A DNA stretch of 64,000 nt from Batillaria attramentaria (lineage: Eukaryota; Mollusca; Gastropoda; Batillariidae), in assembly GCA_018292915.2 (NCBI GenBank), contig JACVVK020000168.1, positions 498,501 to 562,500 of the forward strand, written 5' to 3'. Below, one piece after another: positions 1 through 11,546 of the stretch (positions within the stretch are counted from its first letter, which is position 1; every line of letters starts with the position of its first letter). The position numbers were made by a program, and so were the translations under genes. The notes below the pieces were generated by a model. That model saw nothing but the letters and a program-made list of their open reading frames with translations. It did not search any database and was not told where the DNA came from.

Positions 1-1500
1 CTGGACCATTTCGCTAAAGTATGATGTGCGTCTGCAAATGATCTGTCAAGCGTAGCAGCTGCAGCAGCGTAATATGTCAGCCCGGTCCCCATCAGTAAGA
101 GAATTGGCGTCTATATGGAAAAAGGAAGATTTGATAACTGAGAGCTTCTACAGGCAAATCTGTCGTCATTTCTTTGGACCACCACAGGGTGTCTGGCCTA
201 ACATATCCAGTAGTCAAACTTGAAGTGTGTGCACAATACCTGCTGCAGCGGCGTCATTTGTAATCTTTGCTGTGTATAGTCAATTTTTGAACCCAACCAC
301 AATATGGATTCCCGTCATTTCCCCTCACAGCCAAAAGGACATAGTGGATGGGCTAGTAACACGTAAGTGCCAAGCCTCTCCTCTAAAAGTTGGTCAGTAA
401 CAAAAAACGCTGTGTACACTGTGGCCGTCATATCTGGCTACTTGGTAACCTACCCCCGTAGCAATTAATGCTCTGTTTGATTAGAAAAAGGTGATTTAAG
501 TCACCTATTTCAAGCAGTGAAGAGTTCATGAAATTTGATGTGGGATGCACGTTTTCCTTCCCCTGGAATCACTCTACTTTTTCCAATATGTAAAACAATG
601 ACAAGTTAAAACTGGTGGCTGCTAGCAGCAAAATATAAACCTACCCCCCACCCAGCATGTAATGAAGGAAATGGAAAAAAATGGGTAAAATAATGACCGC
701 TGTAAAGAAGACGTGCTTGTTTAGATTCACGGATCTGTCTTCATACGACTAGTCATTGTCTTTTCCTCCAAGACAAATGTATAAAAGGAAATTGCATCAA
801 GTGTAGCAATTATGGCAGGCTCTTTGGTAAGCACCACTTTCAGCCCATATAGGGAACTGATAGCTTCAATTAACGGCCATCTATAAGCAATAATCTCTCA
901 TACAAGTTCTTGAAGATACTTTTGAAACACCGAGCATGTGCCCGAATATTTGCATCATATTATACTTGTTTTCGCGGATACACCTTATCACAGCAACCAA
1001 TCAAGTGTCCCTACTCCCATCATTACGCATATTCAGCCATTATTAAACAGGTTGCACTTTCGTTGGCTGTTTGTGACAAAAGTACAAAAGCGATTTCAAT
1101 GAACTTTTGATATGACACAACTGGGATACTATTCTTGAGTGTGCACTGCTCTTTGAGAAAAACCGTTCACTACTCACAAAGCAGCAACTACTTTAGTAAG
1201 TACACCCCCAAAATATCCTTACCGAAAAAAGTGCTCACTTGGATATCATATTTCATACGTACCTGGACATGCGGTGACAAGGGAACTTCACAACACCAAA
1301 GAAGCGTTTCCTGACTAAATTGTTCAATGTTCGTAAATGTTTTCCGCGATACATGTCACCTGCAGTGACTTGATAAGTGCACAAGCATCAAATACCGCCG
1401 TTTTACAGGGTCCTTTGAATCAACGGCCAAACTGATGGCCGCAATTTTCCAGGAAGCATCATTCTGATTGGGGTAAAATTTCAGTATGCCAACAATGCAT
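1..1500. other. no recognisable gene or repeat
   Basis: AT-rich, non-repetitive sequence. The only open frame of note (910-1110, 66 codons) has no family signature and no splice context. It may be intergenic or intronic DNA; I see nothing I can name. Confidence 0.4.
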
Positions 1501-1643
1501 GTCTTGTCTAACAGTGACCGTTTTTAGAGTGGAGTTCTGCGCATTTCTGTACCCGCAAACACGCATACTTTGTGCACACCCTCAAAAGCCCATTTATAGG
1601 GCTCATATAGTGAAAATGGCAAGATAAACGGTCGTTTTTAACG

Positions 1644-2276
1644 GTGACGCGGGCGGAGAAAAAAATCACGGAGACCACCACAGCATCAGGGGCCTGTGCT
1701 CTACTGATTTCTTTTCTCTCCGACCCACTGTGCAAAAAACTGAACGAACTTGGCATCCACACCCACTCCAAGTCTTGTTTGACAACCCGCAGGAAGAGAG
1801 TACGTCCGTACCGAGCCGGCAGACGCAAGCAAGGCAGAAAAATCCCAGTTGTTCCTCCGTTTCCACGACTTGCAAAGACCTGCGTGCCCGCACCTGCTGT
1901 CAACCTAGCGAATTTGATACTAGTCCGTGTGTCCTCGGAGGATGCAGGCAAGTCCTACAATGAGCTGTGTGTCGCTGTCTTCAACGCCCGGTCGGTTTCC
2001 ACCCCCGAGAAGCGGTGTGAAATTGCTTCCTTCGTCCTCGACAACGGTATCGATATCCTGTTTATCACTGAAACCTGGTTGAAAGCTAGTGGTGACGAAG
2101 CAAAGTGTGTTGACTTAGCTCCACCGGGCTTCACTGTGAAGTCCTTCCCACGTCCCTCGAGGGGCGGAGGCATTGCCGTCATTCTCAGAGACTCACTTCT
2201 GCCCTTCAGTGCCAGCACATCCTCAACCATGACCTCCCTACCAACCCTAACACAGCCAAACTGCTTGACATACTAA
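1644..2276 (+). pseudogene. LINE endonuclease N-terminal fragment
   Basis: This frame carries the opening of the endonuclease/exonuclease/phosphatase domain, with FNARSV followed by IDILFITETWLKASG (about 1980-2090) and a GGGIAVILRDSL segment (about 2163-2200). In related LINEs this is followed by about 100 residues that include the GDFN catalytic strand. Here the frame instead jumps to a sequence (about 2230-2275) that belongs just before the second open frame but is out of register with it. The likely cause is an internal deletion near 2205-2225 plus a frameshift, so no working endonuclease can be made. There is no known AUG-initiated full start. Confidence 0.75.
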
Positions 2277-2278
2277 AC

Positions 2279-4627
2279 ATGTTCAGCCTGTCCCAAGCTG
2301 TGAAAGAGCCCACACATAACCGTGGCCATACACTGGACTGGGTGCTGCATCGTGAAGAAGATGGCCTCCTGCTGTCAACCCAAGTGTCCCATGCCATAGA
2401 GTCCGACCACTACTGCGTCATCAACCATCTTGATGTGTCCATCCCACACAGCAAGCCTGTCTTCATCAAGCGTCGTAACCTGCGTGCCATTGACAAGCCA
2501 GCCTTTAGGTCTGATGTGCTTTCGCATCTCTCTACCGTGTCTGATCCTTCAGCAGAACAGGTGAACTCTTGTCTTGCATCTGTCCTTGATAAACATGCTC
2601 CATGCGCTAGTCGCAAAGCTTCCACTAAGAGCAAGACATCTCCGTGGTTCTCCTGTGTTGGTGATGAACTGCGCACGGCCAGAAAGGAACGTCGTCAAGC
2701 TGAAAGACGGTGGTTAAAGACAGGTCTTACTGTTCACAGACAGATATACAGGAATCTCAAGAGTGCAGTTAACAAGCTTGTCCTGAGAGCAAAAACAACA
2801 TTCTTCAGCTGTAAGGTCCAGGAATGCTCAAACAGCAAGCAGTTATTTGCTCTTACTAGTCAGCTTATATCTAAGAAGACAATTTCTCCATTACCTACCA
2901 CCATTCCACTTGTTGATCTTCCTGATTGTTTTTCTGAATTTTTCTTGAGAAAAGTACAGACTATCCGTGACAGGTTGGACACTTGTACTCAGCTTACAGG
3001 TTCACCGCACGATAGTGATGTTCAGTTCCAAGGTCAGGTTTTTGATGTTTTCCGGCCTGTGTCGGAGGAGGATGTCTTGAAGTTCATTGTGAAGTCAGCC
3101 CCCAAGACATGTGAGCTTGATCCCATTCCCACCTCCTTGCTCTTTGACTGTTTAGACACGGTCTTACCCTCCATTACTAAAGTCATAAATGACTCACTCA
3201 GATCCGGTTCTTTTCCGTCAGTGTACAAGACAGCTATTGTCAAACCCCTTCTGAAAAAGCCCTCTCTAGACCCGAACAACTTGAAAAACTACAGGCCGGT
3301 TTCAAACCTCCCATTTCTGTCTAAGATTGTTGAGAAAATAGTACTGTCTCAGCTTGCTGAACATGTATGTTCAAACAACCTACTTAGTGTTTGTCAGTCT
3401 GCGTACAGACCTGGTCACAGCTGTGAGACAGCACTCCTTAAGATTGTCAATGACCTTCTGATGGCTCTGGATGACGGAAAAATCTCAGTTCTAGCCCTAC
3501 TTGATCTATCGGCGGCTTTCGACACAATTGATCATGATATCTTGATACATAGACTTGAGAAAGTCTTTGGTATCACTGGCACAGCCCTCTCGTGGTTTGA
3601 ATCATATTTGCGCCAGCGTTCTCAGACTGTCTTAGTGAACGGTCAACACTCTACTTCCAGTCCTCTACGCTTCGGTGCCCCTCAGGGCTCCGTGCTAGGA
3701 CCGGTTCTGTTCATAATGTACACCCAACCACTGTCCGCTTTGATTGATAAACATTCCATATCTCACCATGCTTTTGCCGACGATTCTCAATTGTATAAAC
3801 ACACTACTTTTGAACTTCTTCCAGACGCCATCCAGTGCCTTCAGACGTGCATTTCAGATGTCAAGAGTTGGATGTCTGCCAACAAGTTACAGCTAAACGA
3901 TGACAAGACGGAAGCCTTGATCATAAAGTCTTTCCGTACGTCCAGTCATGGGCCAGTCCCCAAAATACTTACCATTGACAACACTAATGTCGATTTTTCA
4001 TCCTCTGCTAAAAATCTTGGAGTGATTTTTGATGACACTTTGTCCATGAACCAGCAGGTTGTAAACACTTGTCGTGTAGCCTACCTAGAACTGCGGCGCA
4101 TTGCCTCAGTACGCCACTACCTTACCACTGATGCAACTGTCACTCTTGTCTGTGCTTTTGTACTGTCAAGATTAGACTACTGCAACTCTTTGTATGCTGG
4201 ATGTCCGAAATATCTGCTAGACAAGCTACAGAAAGTTCAAAACTCTGCGGCAAGGCTTGTGTTTAGAGTGCGGAGATCCGAGCATGTCACGCCTCTCCTC
4301 AGAGAACTGCACTGGCTCCCTGTCAGAGCAAGAATTCAGTATAAAGTCGCTACTATATGCTATAACTGCATCACTTCCTCCTGTCCTTCATATCTTTCCT
4401 CTCTGCTGCAGCTGTACACACCCTCCAGACAACTCAGATCCTCCGCGGACACCCGCATCTTACGTATTCCACAGGTTAAATCAAAAACACTAGGTCAGCG
4501 AGCATTGCTCTACCACGGTCCAGTCACTTGGAACAGCCTGCCTTACCATGTACGCCATGCAGAGTCAACGGATTCTTTTAAAACTGCCTTGAAATCCTAT
4601 TTCTTCCGGCTGTACTATACAGACTAA
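2279..4627 (+). CDS. LINE reverse transcriptase (ORF2 remainder)
   Basis: Open for 782 codons. Residues 1-55 are the end of the endonuclease domain (QAVKEPTHNRGHTLDWVL, then SDHYCV). The reverse transcriptase follows from about residue 255 to 520, with NYRPVSNLPFLSKIVEK, LDLSAAFDTIDH, FGAPQGSVLGPVLF and the catalytic FADD box at 3773-3784. The C-terminal 200 residues carry the usual LHWLPV and YHGPVTWNSLP blocks of CR1/L2-group LINEs, and the frame ends SFKTALKSYFFRLYYTD. The true reading frame enters from upstream (about 2230), so the methionine at 2279 is internal. The polymerase core looks intact, so the copy may be fairly young, but its endonuclease is broken. Confidence 0.88.
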   Translation: MFSLSQAVKEPTHNRGHTLDWVLHREEDGLLLSTQVSHAIESDHYCVINHLDVSIPHSKPVFIKRRNLRAIDKPAFRSDVLSHLSTVSDPSAEQVNSCLASVLDKHAPCASRKASTKSKTSPWFSCVGDELRTARKERRQAERRWLKTGLTVHRQIYRNLKSAVNKLVLRAKTTFFSCKVQECSNSKQLFALTSQLISKKTISPLPTTIPLVDLPDCFSEFFLRKVQTIRDRLDTCTQLTGSPHDSDVQFQGQVFDVFRPVSEEDVLKFIVKSAPKTCELDPIPTSLLFDCLDTVLPSITKVINDSLRSGSFPSVYKTAIVKPLLKKPSLDPNNLKNYRPVSNLPFLSKIVEKIVLSQLAEHVCSNNLLSVCQSAYRPGHSCETALLKIVNDLLMALDDGKISVLALLDLSAAFDTIDHDILIHRLEKVFGITGTALSWFESYLRQRSQTVLVNGQHSTSSPLRFGAPQGSVLGPVLFIMYTQPLSALIDKHSISHHAFADDSQLYKHTTFELLPDAIQCLQTCISDVKSWMSANKLQLNDDKTEALIIKSFRTSSHGPVPKILTIDNTNVDFSSSAKNLGVIFDDTLSMNQQVVNTCRVAYLELRRIASVRHYLTTDATVTLVCAFVLSRLDYCNSLYAGCPKYLLDKLQKVQNSAARLVFRVRRSEHVTPLLRELHWLPVRARIQYKVATICYNCITSSCPSYLSSLLQLYTPSRQLRSSADTRILRIPQVKSKTLGQRALLYHGPVTWNSLPYHVRHAESTDSFKTALKSYFFRLYYTD

Positions 4628-5247
4628 CTTCTTACCTTCACTGTCACCATCATTGTCATTTTATGATGTCATGTTATTGTTAAGATGTATCATAGCTGTG
4701 TGTATGTAACGTGTATGTGACGTCTATTTCATATGTGTATGTAATGTGTAATGTATTTTTCATTTGTATCTCATGTGTATGTATTGCCACTATATTAGCT
4801 ATTGTGAGGTGCCCAGAGCTCCAGCAGGAGGTTGGGCGCCAGACAAATCCTCATTATTATTATTATTATTATTATTAATAAAAAGTTAGGATCAAATTTG
4901 TTCTACCTTCCGCTATATAAAAAGCCTAATTAGACTAGCCTATTGGCGTCCATGCCTCTACAGAACCGGTAGGAATAGGGAAATTTGTGGCTACTCAAAA
5001 TGTTGTCCTTTGTACAACAAAAGAACAGTCTAGAGTGGTCCAGAATAACGTACAGTTTACGGCAAGCATACTCTGACAGCAAATATGCAGGTGTCTAAGT
5101 GGTGCAATGACTGACACCATAAAAACAGATCAAAATGATCTGTGAGCATTAAAATCACAAAGATTGTCCCTAACTGTGGCATCTAGTGACACTTCAGTTT
5201 TTAGCTAGATCTAGTTGTTGATACTTCAGTCATGTGCCCAGTGCTTT

Positions 5248-5250
<3 letters not shown>

Positions 5251-5279
<29 letters not shown>
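5251..5279. repeat. (GT)n microsatellite
   Basis: About 14 uninterrupted GT dinucleotides. Confidence 0.9.
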
Positions 5280-5280
<1 letters not shown>

Positions 5281-5545
5281 TGGGAGCATTTTATGTCCTT
5301 TCGGTCTGCATGGACTAATAAAAGCACCCTCTTTCTCTCTAGTATACACTAACACACACACATAGATGGATCTATAATTTTTCTTTCATTCAAAAGATGT
5401 ATAATGAAAAGTATATTGCAAGCAAAACTGAGAAGTAAATTAAACGCTACAACACTTTGCTAACACAACAAACGTAACACATAGTACATGTAGTCAGTTT
5501 TCCCATCTTTATTGTGAAAGACTCGTGTCACAATTCATACATACA

Positions 5546-5946
5546 CATGGTCGGTGGTCTAGTGGTTAAGAGACTTGTCACCAATGCGAGAGGTCAGGGG
5601 TTCGAGTCCCACTCGGGGCAAAGAATTTTTCCTTCTCGTATGTGGCACCGTTCATTCGGGCCGATCGTCGGGGGTTCTCTCCGGGTACTCCGGCTTCCTC
5701 CCCCTCTGCTTTGGAAATGTTCAGCCCACCAAATTTGAAAAATAAATGCAATTCTAAATCCCGAAATTTAAATAGCTGAGCTGACCCTTCGCACCACGTG
5801 ATTGTAATGTGTTTATGTCCAGTGTGTGAGAGAATGCGTGTGATTCACGTGAGCGTGCGTGTTGGGTTCAGTTCCCGGCGCTTTGAGCCGATTCTTCAAA
5901 TTGGGTAAAGCGCCTATACAATACTCATTATTATTATTATTATTAT
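5546..5946 (+). mobile_element. tRNA-derived SINE, family S2
   Basis: The head has a tRNA-like A box (tggtctagtggttaag) and B box (ggttcgagtcc). A body of about 300 bp follows, containing gctgagctgaccc and a tail ggtaaagcgcc(t)ata before a terminal (ATT)n. The same body occurs on the minus strand at 46668-46930 and as a fragment at 57800-57925, which shows it is a family and not a tRNA gene. The (ATT)n end resembles that of the LINE at 1644-4882, which could be its mobilising partner; that is inference. Confidence 0.75.
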
Positions 5947-6267
5947 TTTTCTACAATTGTATGCTTCCACAATTGACTCAGTTAATTTACTGTGTTCATG
6001 AAAACAGCCCTTGCAGGTATTAAAATCAAACAGAAATACACAGCAGCAATAGAACTGCAATTCCTACTGCCTGCACAACAAAAATGACTGCCAGATCTAT
6101 CAAAATACATCATGAATCATATGGCGAAACACATACATAGAGGTGGCAACAGACAAATCAGAAATGCATTCTTCGTAATGCTGTTTGTGTCTGTCATTTT
6201 GTTATACTCTCTCCTACAGGTTGTGTATTTGAAAATATGGGAATAAGCTTGTTTTTCATATTTATCC

Positions 6268-6497
6268 GGGGAGCCGGGGTAGCCGAATGGTAGAGCGTTG
6301 GACTCTCAGTGCTCAGGTCGTGAGTTCGAATCCCGCCGGCTGGGGCCAAATATTTGTGCTGGCCTTTTTTCTTGTTGCACCATCTTTGATATCACCAAAG
6401 ATCTTGGAAACATAATCTTTCTGATTCCAAGGTCTTTGATATCACCCTTATGTGGTGGAAAAGGACGTTAAACTCCCAAACACCCACCCACCTACCC
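6268..6497 (+). mobile_element. tRNA-derived SINE, family S1, carrying an insertion
   Basis: Head gggagccggggtagccgaat with A-box- and B-box-like blocks (ggtagagcgttgg, gagttcgaatccc), then the diagnostic ggccaaatatttgtgctgg and the tail gtggaaaaggacgttaaac followed by CACCC repeats. At least eight relatives lie in this window (6613, 17208, 18515, 19184, 24263, 51184, 55415, 63828). This copy is longer than the others because a 42-bp transposon end-pair sits inside it at 6396-6437. Confidence 0.85.
6396..6437 (+). mobile_element. 42-bp micro-derivative of the P-like transposon
   Basis: The insertion consists only of the left end (caaagatcttggaaacataa) joined to the right end (ctttctgattccaaggtctt) of the element described at 34905-36164. 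It is flanked by an exact 8-bp duplication, gatatcac, at 6388-6395 and 6438-6445. Other S1 SINE copies (for example at 17320-17340) show the uninterrupted site, so this is an insertion. Confidence 0.82.
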
Positions 6498-6612
6498 CAT
6501 ATTTTTCCTACTGGGATATTTTTCTTCTGTGTATTCAACAGAAACACAAGAACCATGTCCCTAGCACAGCATATATATAACTCTTATTATCCAGTTATCC
6601 ACTCTCTTAAGT

Positions 6613-6779
6613 AATGGGGTGGTCGAATGGTAGAGCGTTGGACTTCTAATGCTCGGGTCGTGAGATCGATCCCGGCTGGGGCCAAATATTTGTGCTGGCT
6701 TTTTCCTTGTTGCCCCGTCTTTGATATCACCCTATGTGGTGGAAAAGGACGTTAAACCCCCAAACACCCACACCCACCC
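6613..6779 (+). mobile_element. SINE family S1
   Basis: A complete S1 copy with head, ggccaaatatttgtgctggc and the ggacgttaaaccccc tail. Imperfect 13-bp flanks, ctcttaagtaatg (about 6603-6615) and ctctcaggtaatg (about 6778-6790), look like an aged target-site duplication. Confidence 0.8.
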
Positions 6780-6789
6780 TCTCAGGTAA

Positions 6790-8040
6790 TGACTTCCTTC
6801 AGTTAATATTTTTTGTAAATGTACACATTTCAGTGAGTGCTGTTCTGGACAGTCATCAGAATAATCAGCATTGCCCACTTCATGTTCTAGCAAATGACAC
6901 ATATCTTATGTTTTTTAAGAAGTTCACTTTTGGCAATGTGCCTGATGAAAGAGGTATATAAATTTTTAAATACATGTATGTTAGATACTTAGAATATCAA
7001 GAACATGGAAAGGCCTAATGAAATCCGCAATGAGTAATAACTGCTCAGCATACATGTATTACATATTTCAGAAATGAACAGCCATACAAATATTTCTACA
7101 TGTACATGTGTGCTATTTATAAGTTTCTTTTTATTTTTAAATAAAACATGAACTGCAACTGCAAGGCTATAAACATGGCTTGTACATATATAGTCAATGA
7201 AGTGGCCCCCAAAAACCATAATGCTCAGAACTTAACCCTATAGCTTTCAACAAAAATTCTTAAGTATGCATGCTGCCTTGCTTCCCTGGCTTTCTTTTCA
7301 TTCAGTCATACAAAAATGGGTTACCGTGTTTTAGCCAGAGACTGTGATGCCATTTTTGTTTGAATCTGCAGCAAATTTTGACATGATGTTGGTAAGTGAA
7401 TGAAAATCACTTTGTGTTAGTCATTTTGACTAATGTTGAGTTTACTTAACAGCATAACCACACAGTCTCCTAACTTTGGATTTGAAAGATGACAATGTAG
7501 GATAACGATTAGTTATACAGTGTATACCACCTGCACTACAACACTGCATTACAAAAAAAAATTGACATTTCATCAAGCAGGGCTAGAATCCCTAATTTTT
7601 CTTGACATTGACACTGGCATAATTCTGAGCATCACAGATGACTGATGACAGTTGACAGTTGACTGATACTTTTTTCCTTGCATGAAACTTCCACAAGAAT
7701 GATCAGAGACCATGTTTCCACAAGCAGCAAAGCTTGAAATTGAATATTTTTGTCCAGGTGTGCAAATAAGTGTGAAAATCTCTCATGCCTGCCTACTAAT
7801 AGTGTATTATTATATATGGGATTGCCTAAGGCCCCTCTCTCTGCCTCATAACTTCAAATTTTATAGGCAGCCTCTTCATTGCATGTCTTGAGATTGGTTG
7901 TTTTTCTTCTCTTCCCCTGGGTGCTTCGATGGGTGAATAGTCCAAAGGGCGTTCACGTGCTGTTCCAGATGTAACAGCAGCAGTCAGTGACAGGGTTCCA
8001 ATAAACCTGAACACGGAAAATATACATTCTGATTGATGAC
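6790..8040. other. no recognisable feature
   Basis: AT-rich unique-looking sequence. No frame longer than about 75 codons and no recognisable motif. Confidence 0.4.
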
Positions 8041-8535
8041 ACTTTTCCAAAATAGGGGTGACACTTTTGCAAAATAGAAAACAAGAACTGAGCCATGTGT
8101 CACTTGACCTTTGCTACAGGTCACTCAAGAAGCCATTCTTACAATGCAGATCAGGCAAAAAGCTTGATTTCTAACAATTTTAACATGACCCTGTGACCTT
8201 CATCCTGAAGCGAAGGTCATCCAAACTGTACACATTATAGCTATTTATAGTGACTATAATTTATACCAACTTTATTTGTGCTAAGTTTGAGTTGCCTGGT
8301 GTCTTTGTTGCTGAGAAACAGAGGAAACATGTTTAAAATTCTAACTATGATTCTGTGACACTGATCTCTATGGGAGGTCATTTCAAGTGATGTGTTCAAG
8401 CTACCACTGTGCTAAATTTGATTCTTCTACTATGTAATATACTTCCTAAAAAAAAATGATAAAGTTTACCACACACAGACGGACAGACAACAGAGGGTTA
8501 TTACAAAGACTCACTTTTTTTTTACAAGTGGGTAA
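8041..8535. mobile_element. degenerate relative of the inverted-repeat element at 31744 and 33191
   Basis: Shares the ctgagccatgtgtcacttgacc opening, internal tgaccttcatcctgaag blocks with matching aaggtcatcc, and an ending with acacagacggacagac, gagggttattacaaagactcac and ttacaagtgg. Divergence is high, so the boundaries are approximate. Confidence 0.5.
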
Positions 8536-8619
8536 AACTTGAAAGGGGTGGGAGAGGGGTCAGTGCTTCTGCATGTATAAAAGCCAACAACTGGTAGGGA
8601 AGGGGAATACATGGTACAC

Positions 8620-9830
8620 AAGTAGCCACACCAGTGACATGCAGTGTTTTATGCAGACTGTTAACAGTGTTGCTGTTCAATCAAAATTTACAGTTCATGC
8701 AGTTTTCCACTTGTCTGTCTGATGTACGGCAGCTTTTAGATGACTATATAAACATAAATATATATGCCTTTCCTCATAAAAAAGTACAAGCTCACGAATA
8801 GAATGTTACATAAGTTTCAGCAGAAAACACATACATGTAAACAAAGCTACCAGTAACAGAAAACACAAAGAGCACCACTACACTAGTACACAATACTCTT
8901 CCACACATGACAGCCGTACCTTCCATGAGACATCAGTCACCACACCTTCCATCATCTTCCTCAGCAGCAGTTATTTCTCACCTTGTAAATGTCATTGTCA
9001 GCATTGGTTTCACGTTCTGGGTGTGAATGAGACGGTCAGAGCCTAAAGTTGGTAAAAGACAAGAAGTTTCAGTTACTTTGGATAAATTTGAATCGCCACA
9101 TGGTAAAAGCTAAACATGAACAGAACGTTGGTTTAGCGACCCCACAATACTATAGTAGCTACAGACTTTTTAAAGGTCCCAGTTCTTGGAAACAAGCACA
9201 CCATAATGAGAAAAAGTCTAAGAAATAAAAAAAAGATGTTCTTTTTCTAATGTATGATGCAAGTCAGGCAATCTGCTGGGAAAAGGGAGGTACACAAGTG
9301 AAGAGATAGATTTATGCACTTACTTTATAAAACAGTACGTGCCTACCATGAAAGTCACACAACCACTGCCAGTAAAAGTGTTTCACATAAATGTTAACCT
9401 ATGCATGCATTTTTCATCTTGTACACATGTCGGATGTACGGTAATTTTTAAATTACTCTACTATGCAGAAACATCAACTACCTCTGAGAAACACTAGGCT
9501 CCCTGGCTGATAAAGTAAACCATTAGATCAGTTCCAGTAGTAATGGGAAGAGAATCAACATCATGTACACAAAGGTAGCAGTAACACAAGTTTACACACC
9601 ACACAGCAATACTCTTCCACACCTGACAGTGACACCATACCTTTGTTCAGTCCTCATGATCAGTGTCAGCTGATGAGTGTCAACACACTACACCATGATC
9701 TTGGTCAGCAGTCCTTCTTCGAGATATCCTTGTTGCTTTGGTTTCACTTTGATTGCGAGCCTAAAGTTGGTAAAACACGTGAATCTTTAGTTGATTTTGA
9801 TAGATCTATTACTTGGGACTTTTGAACTAA
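8620..9830. repeat. degenerate direct duplication, period about 720 bp
   Basis: Blocks in 8690-9080 recur in the same order in 9400-9780: gatgtacggcag/gatgtacggtaa, aatactcttccacac, and gcctaaagttggtaaaa. The copies are strongly diverged, so this is an old duplication. No coding frame is shared. Confidence 0.5.
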
Positions 9831-10620
9831 CCGCCAATTATAAATACTACATTGGTTCATCCATGATACGATAATCCATGATCAAAATTCCTACAGACCT
9901 TAGATGTATACAGATACCACTTCTTGGGGTGACGCTTCCGAAGTTCAGCTCTACTGCTGATTTCTTCGATCGTCGGATCTACTCACCGAAAACAATTATT
10001 CACATTTGGACTTCTGATGTGTGTAGACTTGAATCTACACGAGTATGTTTCCTGTTTTCAACTATGATACGCGTAACAGAAGTCGATTTGTGCCAAAACC
10101 TGCAGACTGCCACACAGTCAGTTTACCGAACAATCCGGCTCCGCTTCACAGAAAAGAAGTTAGTTATCTACTATTGCTTACGCTAAATAAAGCCAACAAT
10201 GGCATAATCACGTACCACGTCGCTGTAGAGGATGCAAACATTTCTTGCAAACGTCAGCGATGCATATAGTACTCCATTTTCCATCGAAAACAAACATGCA
10301 GCTCCGAAGGGTTGCAAACATGCAGCCATTTGCATTTTGAATCGGTTGTCCCATTCACGGTGTTGTGCCGTATATGGAGAGAAAGGGGCGTGGTCTTTGG
10401 TGATAGATTCGAAACGAAGGTCAATGTTCGAAAACGATTTTTGGCCTCTAGGCTTAAATAGCGCCACTCGCCAGTCTCGAAATGCAATTTGCCCCCAATA
10501 TTATGTGGCCAAAGCACGTAACTGTCACAATTTCAATCACATAGCCAACACGCATCACACTTCGCCTAAAATCCTGAGTTAGGAACTGTGGCTAGAGGTA
10601 CGACCTCGACCGATTAGCCA
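9830..10620. other. no recognisable feature
   Basis: Several overlapping open frames of 75-116 codons occur on both strands (9878-10582), but they overlap one another in different frames and match no family I know. Confidence 0.35.
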
Positions 10621-10701
10621 CGTGACTGGGGTTAGGTTTCCCCTCTCCTGTAATCGAGGGTCATGGCTCTTCGCATAGGAAAAAAATTAACACATTAATA
10701 A

Positions 10702-10869
10702 CAGGGGCGTAGGAACCACGGGGGCCCTGGGGGCCCAGGCCCCCGTTCAATTTTTGGAAGGGGGGCCCGAATACCTTTGGGCCCCCCTTGCTTTTGATAA
10801 GAGGAGAGGGGGCCCACCAGTGGTGGGGCCCCCCTGCTCTGCTGTCGCAGGACACAATCCTTGGCAGTC

Positions 10870-10931
<62 letters not shown>

Positions 10932-11037
10932 CCTCCCCCCCCCCCACCACCACCACCACCACCCTTCTTCACCCCGGCCGTATGGCTCTCCCGACTTAGT
11001 GGGCCCCCCTTCCTCTCAGCATCTTCCTACGCGCCTG
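10702..11037. mobile_element. hAT-like MITE
   Basis: Terminal inverted repeats caggggcgtaggaa (left) and ttcctacgcgcctg (right) bound a 336-bp GC-rich body with a (CA)27 microsatellite. The CAGGGGCG end is typical of hAT-type MITEs. An inverted duplicate of the flanking DNA at 31375-31410 lacks the insert, which gives an independent empty site. Confidence 0.78.
10872..10926. repeat. (CA)n microsatellite
   Basis: About 27 CA units inside the MITE at 10702-11037, followed by a C-rich and CCA-repeat stretch. Confidence 0.95.
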
Positions 11038-11044
11038 AATAATT

Positions 11045-11195
11045 CTGTGGTGGCTGGACCAATATTTATATAATGATAGGACACTAGTGACGCTGAATAA
11101 GGTTCCATGAAAATATACACTTTAGCCTTACAAGCTACCGTGCGTGCGTGTCTCAGTGGAAAATGCCCAACTCTAACAATGCGAGCTGAGGTTCG
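11045..11195. repeat. inverted duplicate of 31235-31390
   Basis: The stretch containing gaaaatatacactttagcc, caagctaccgtgcgtgcg and ctcagtggaaaatg here is matched in reverse complement at 31235-31390. The match continues on the other side of the MITE, 10635-10695 pairing with 31385-31457. Confidence 0.72.
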
Positions 11196-11546
11196 TCTGC
11201 TTGGCAGCCATTTGCAAAGTGTCGGCGCATGCGTGCCTGAATAGAAACCGCGGGAAAAGTCGAATATTTCCAGAGGTGGGCAGATTAGACAAAAGCCGAC
11301 AGAATAACAGGAATCGGCGTAATATCTCTTTGTCAGTCTCAAAAACAGTTGGCTGAAAAATCTCACAGGTCCTGTACTGCTTTCTACAAGCTTAAAAATC
11401 ACTCAGCGGAAAGAATTTTCAACTCAATAAAACCAAAGATCTTGGAAACATAAAGATCGTTCACTTACCTCCCTTTGAGGTACAACGCGTAAGAGTTGTC
11501 TGCGCGCATTAGCGCGCATCCCGCAGATCTACGCAGTAATGGCAGT

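Larger units (their letters stand above)
1644..4882 (+). mobile_element. CR1/L2/Rex1-type LINE, internally deleted
   Basis: A non-LTR retrotransposon that copies itself by target-primed reverse transcription. In order it shows the start of an apurinic-type endonuclease (LFITETWL near 2060-2090), a damaged middle, a complete reverse transcriptase, a C-terminal tail ending in a basic aromatic stretch just before the stop at 4625-4627, a 3' UTR and a terminal (ATT)n run at about 4850-4875. This 3' microsatellite is typical of CR1/L2/Rex1 elements. The 5' end is uncertain, since homology cannot be traced before about 1644. The element is probably immobile because the endonuclease core is missing. 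Confidence 0.88.

Noticed and set aside
1508..1951. 147-codon minus-strand frame
   Set aside because: It overlaps the LINE endonuclease start on the opposite strand and has no signature of its own.
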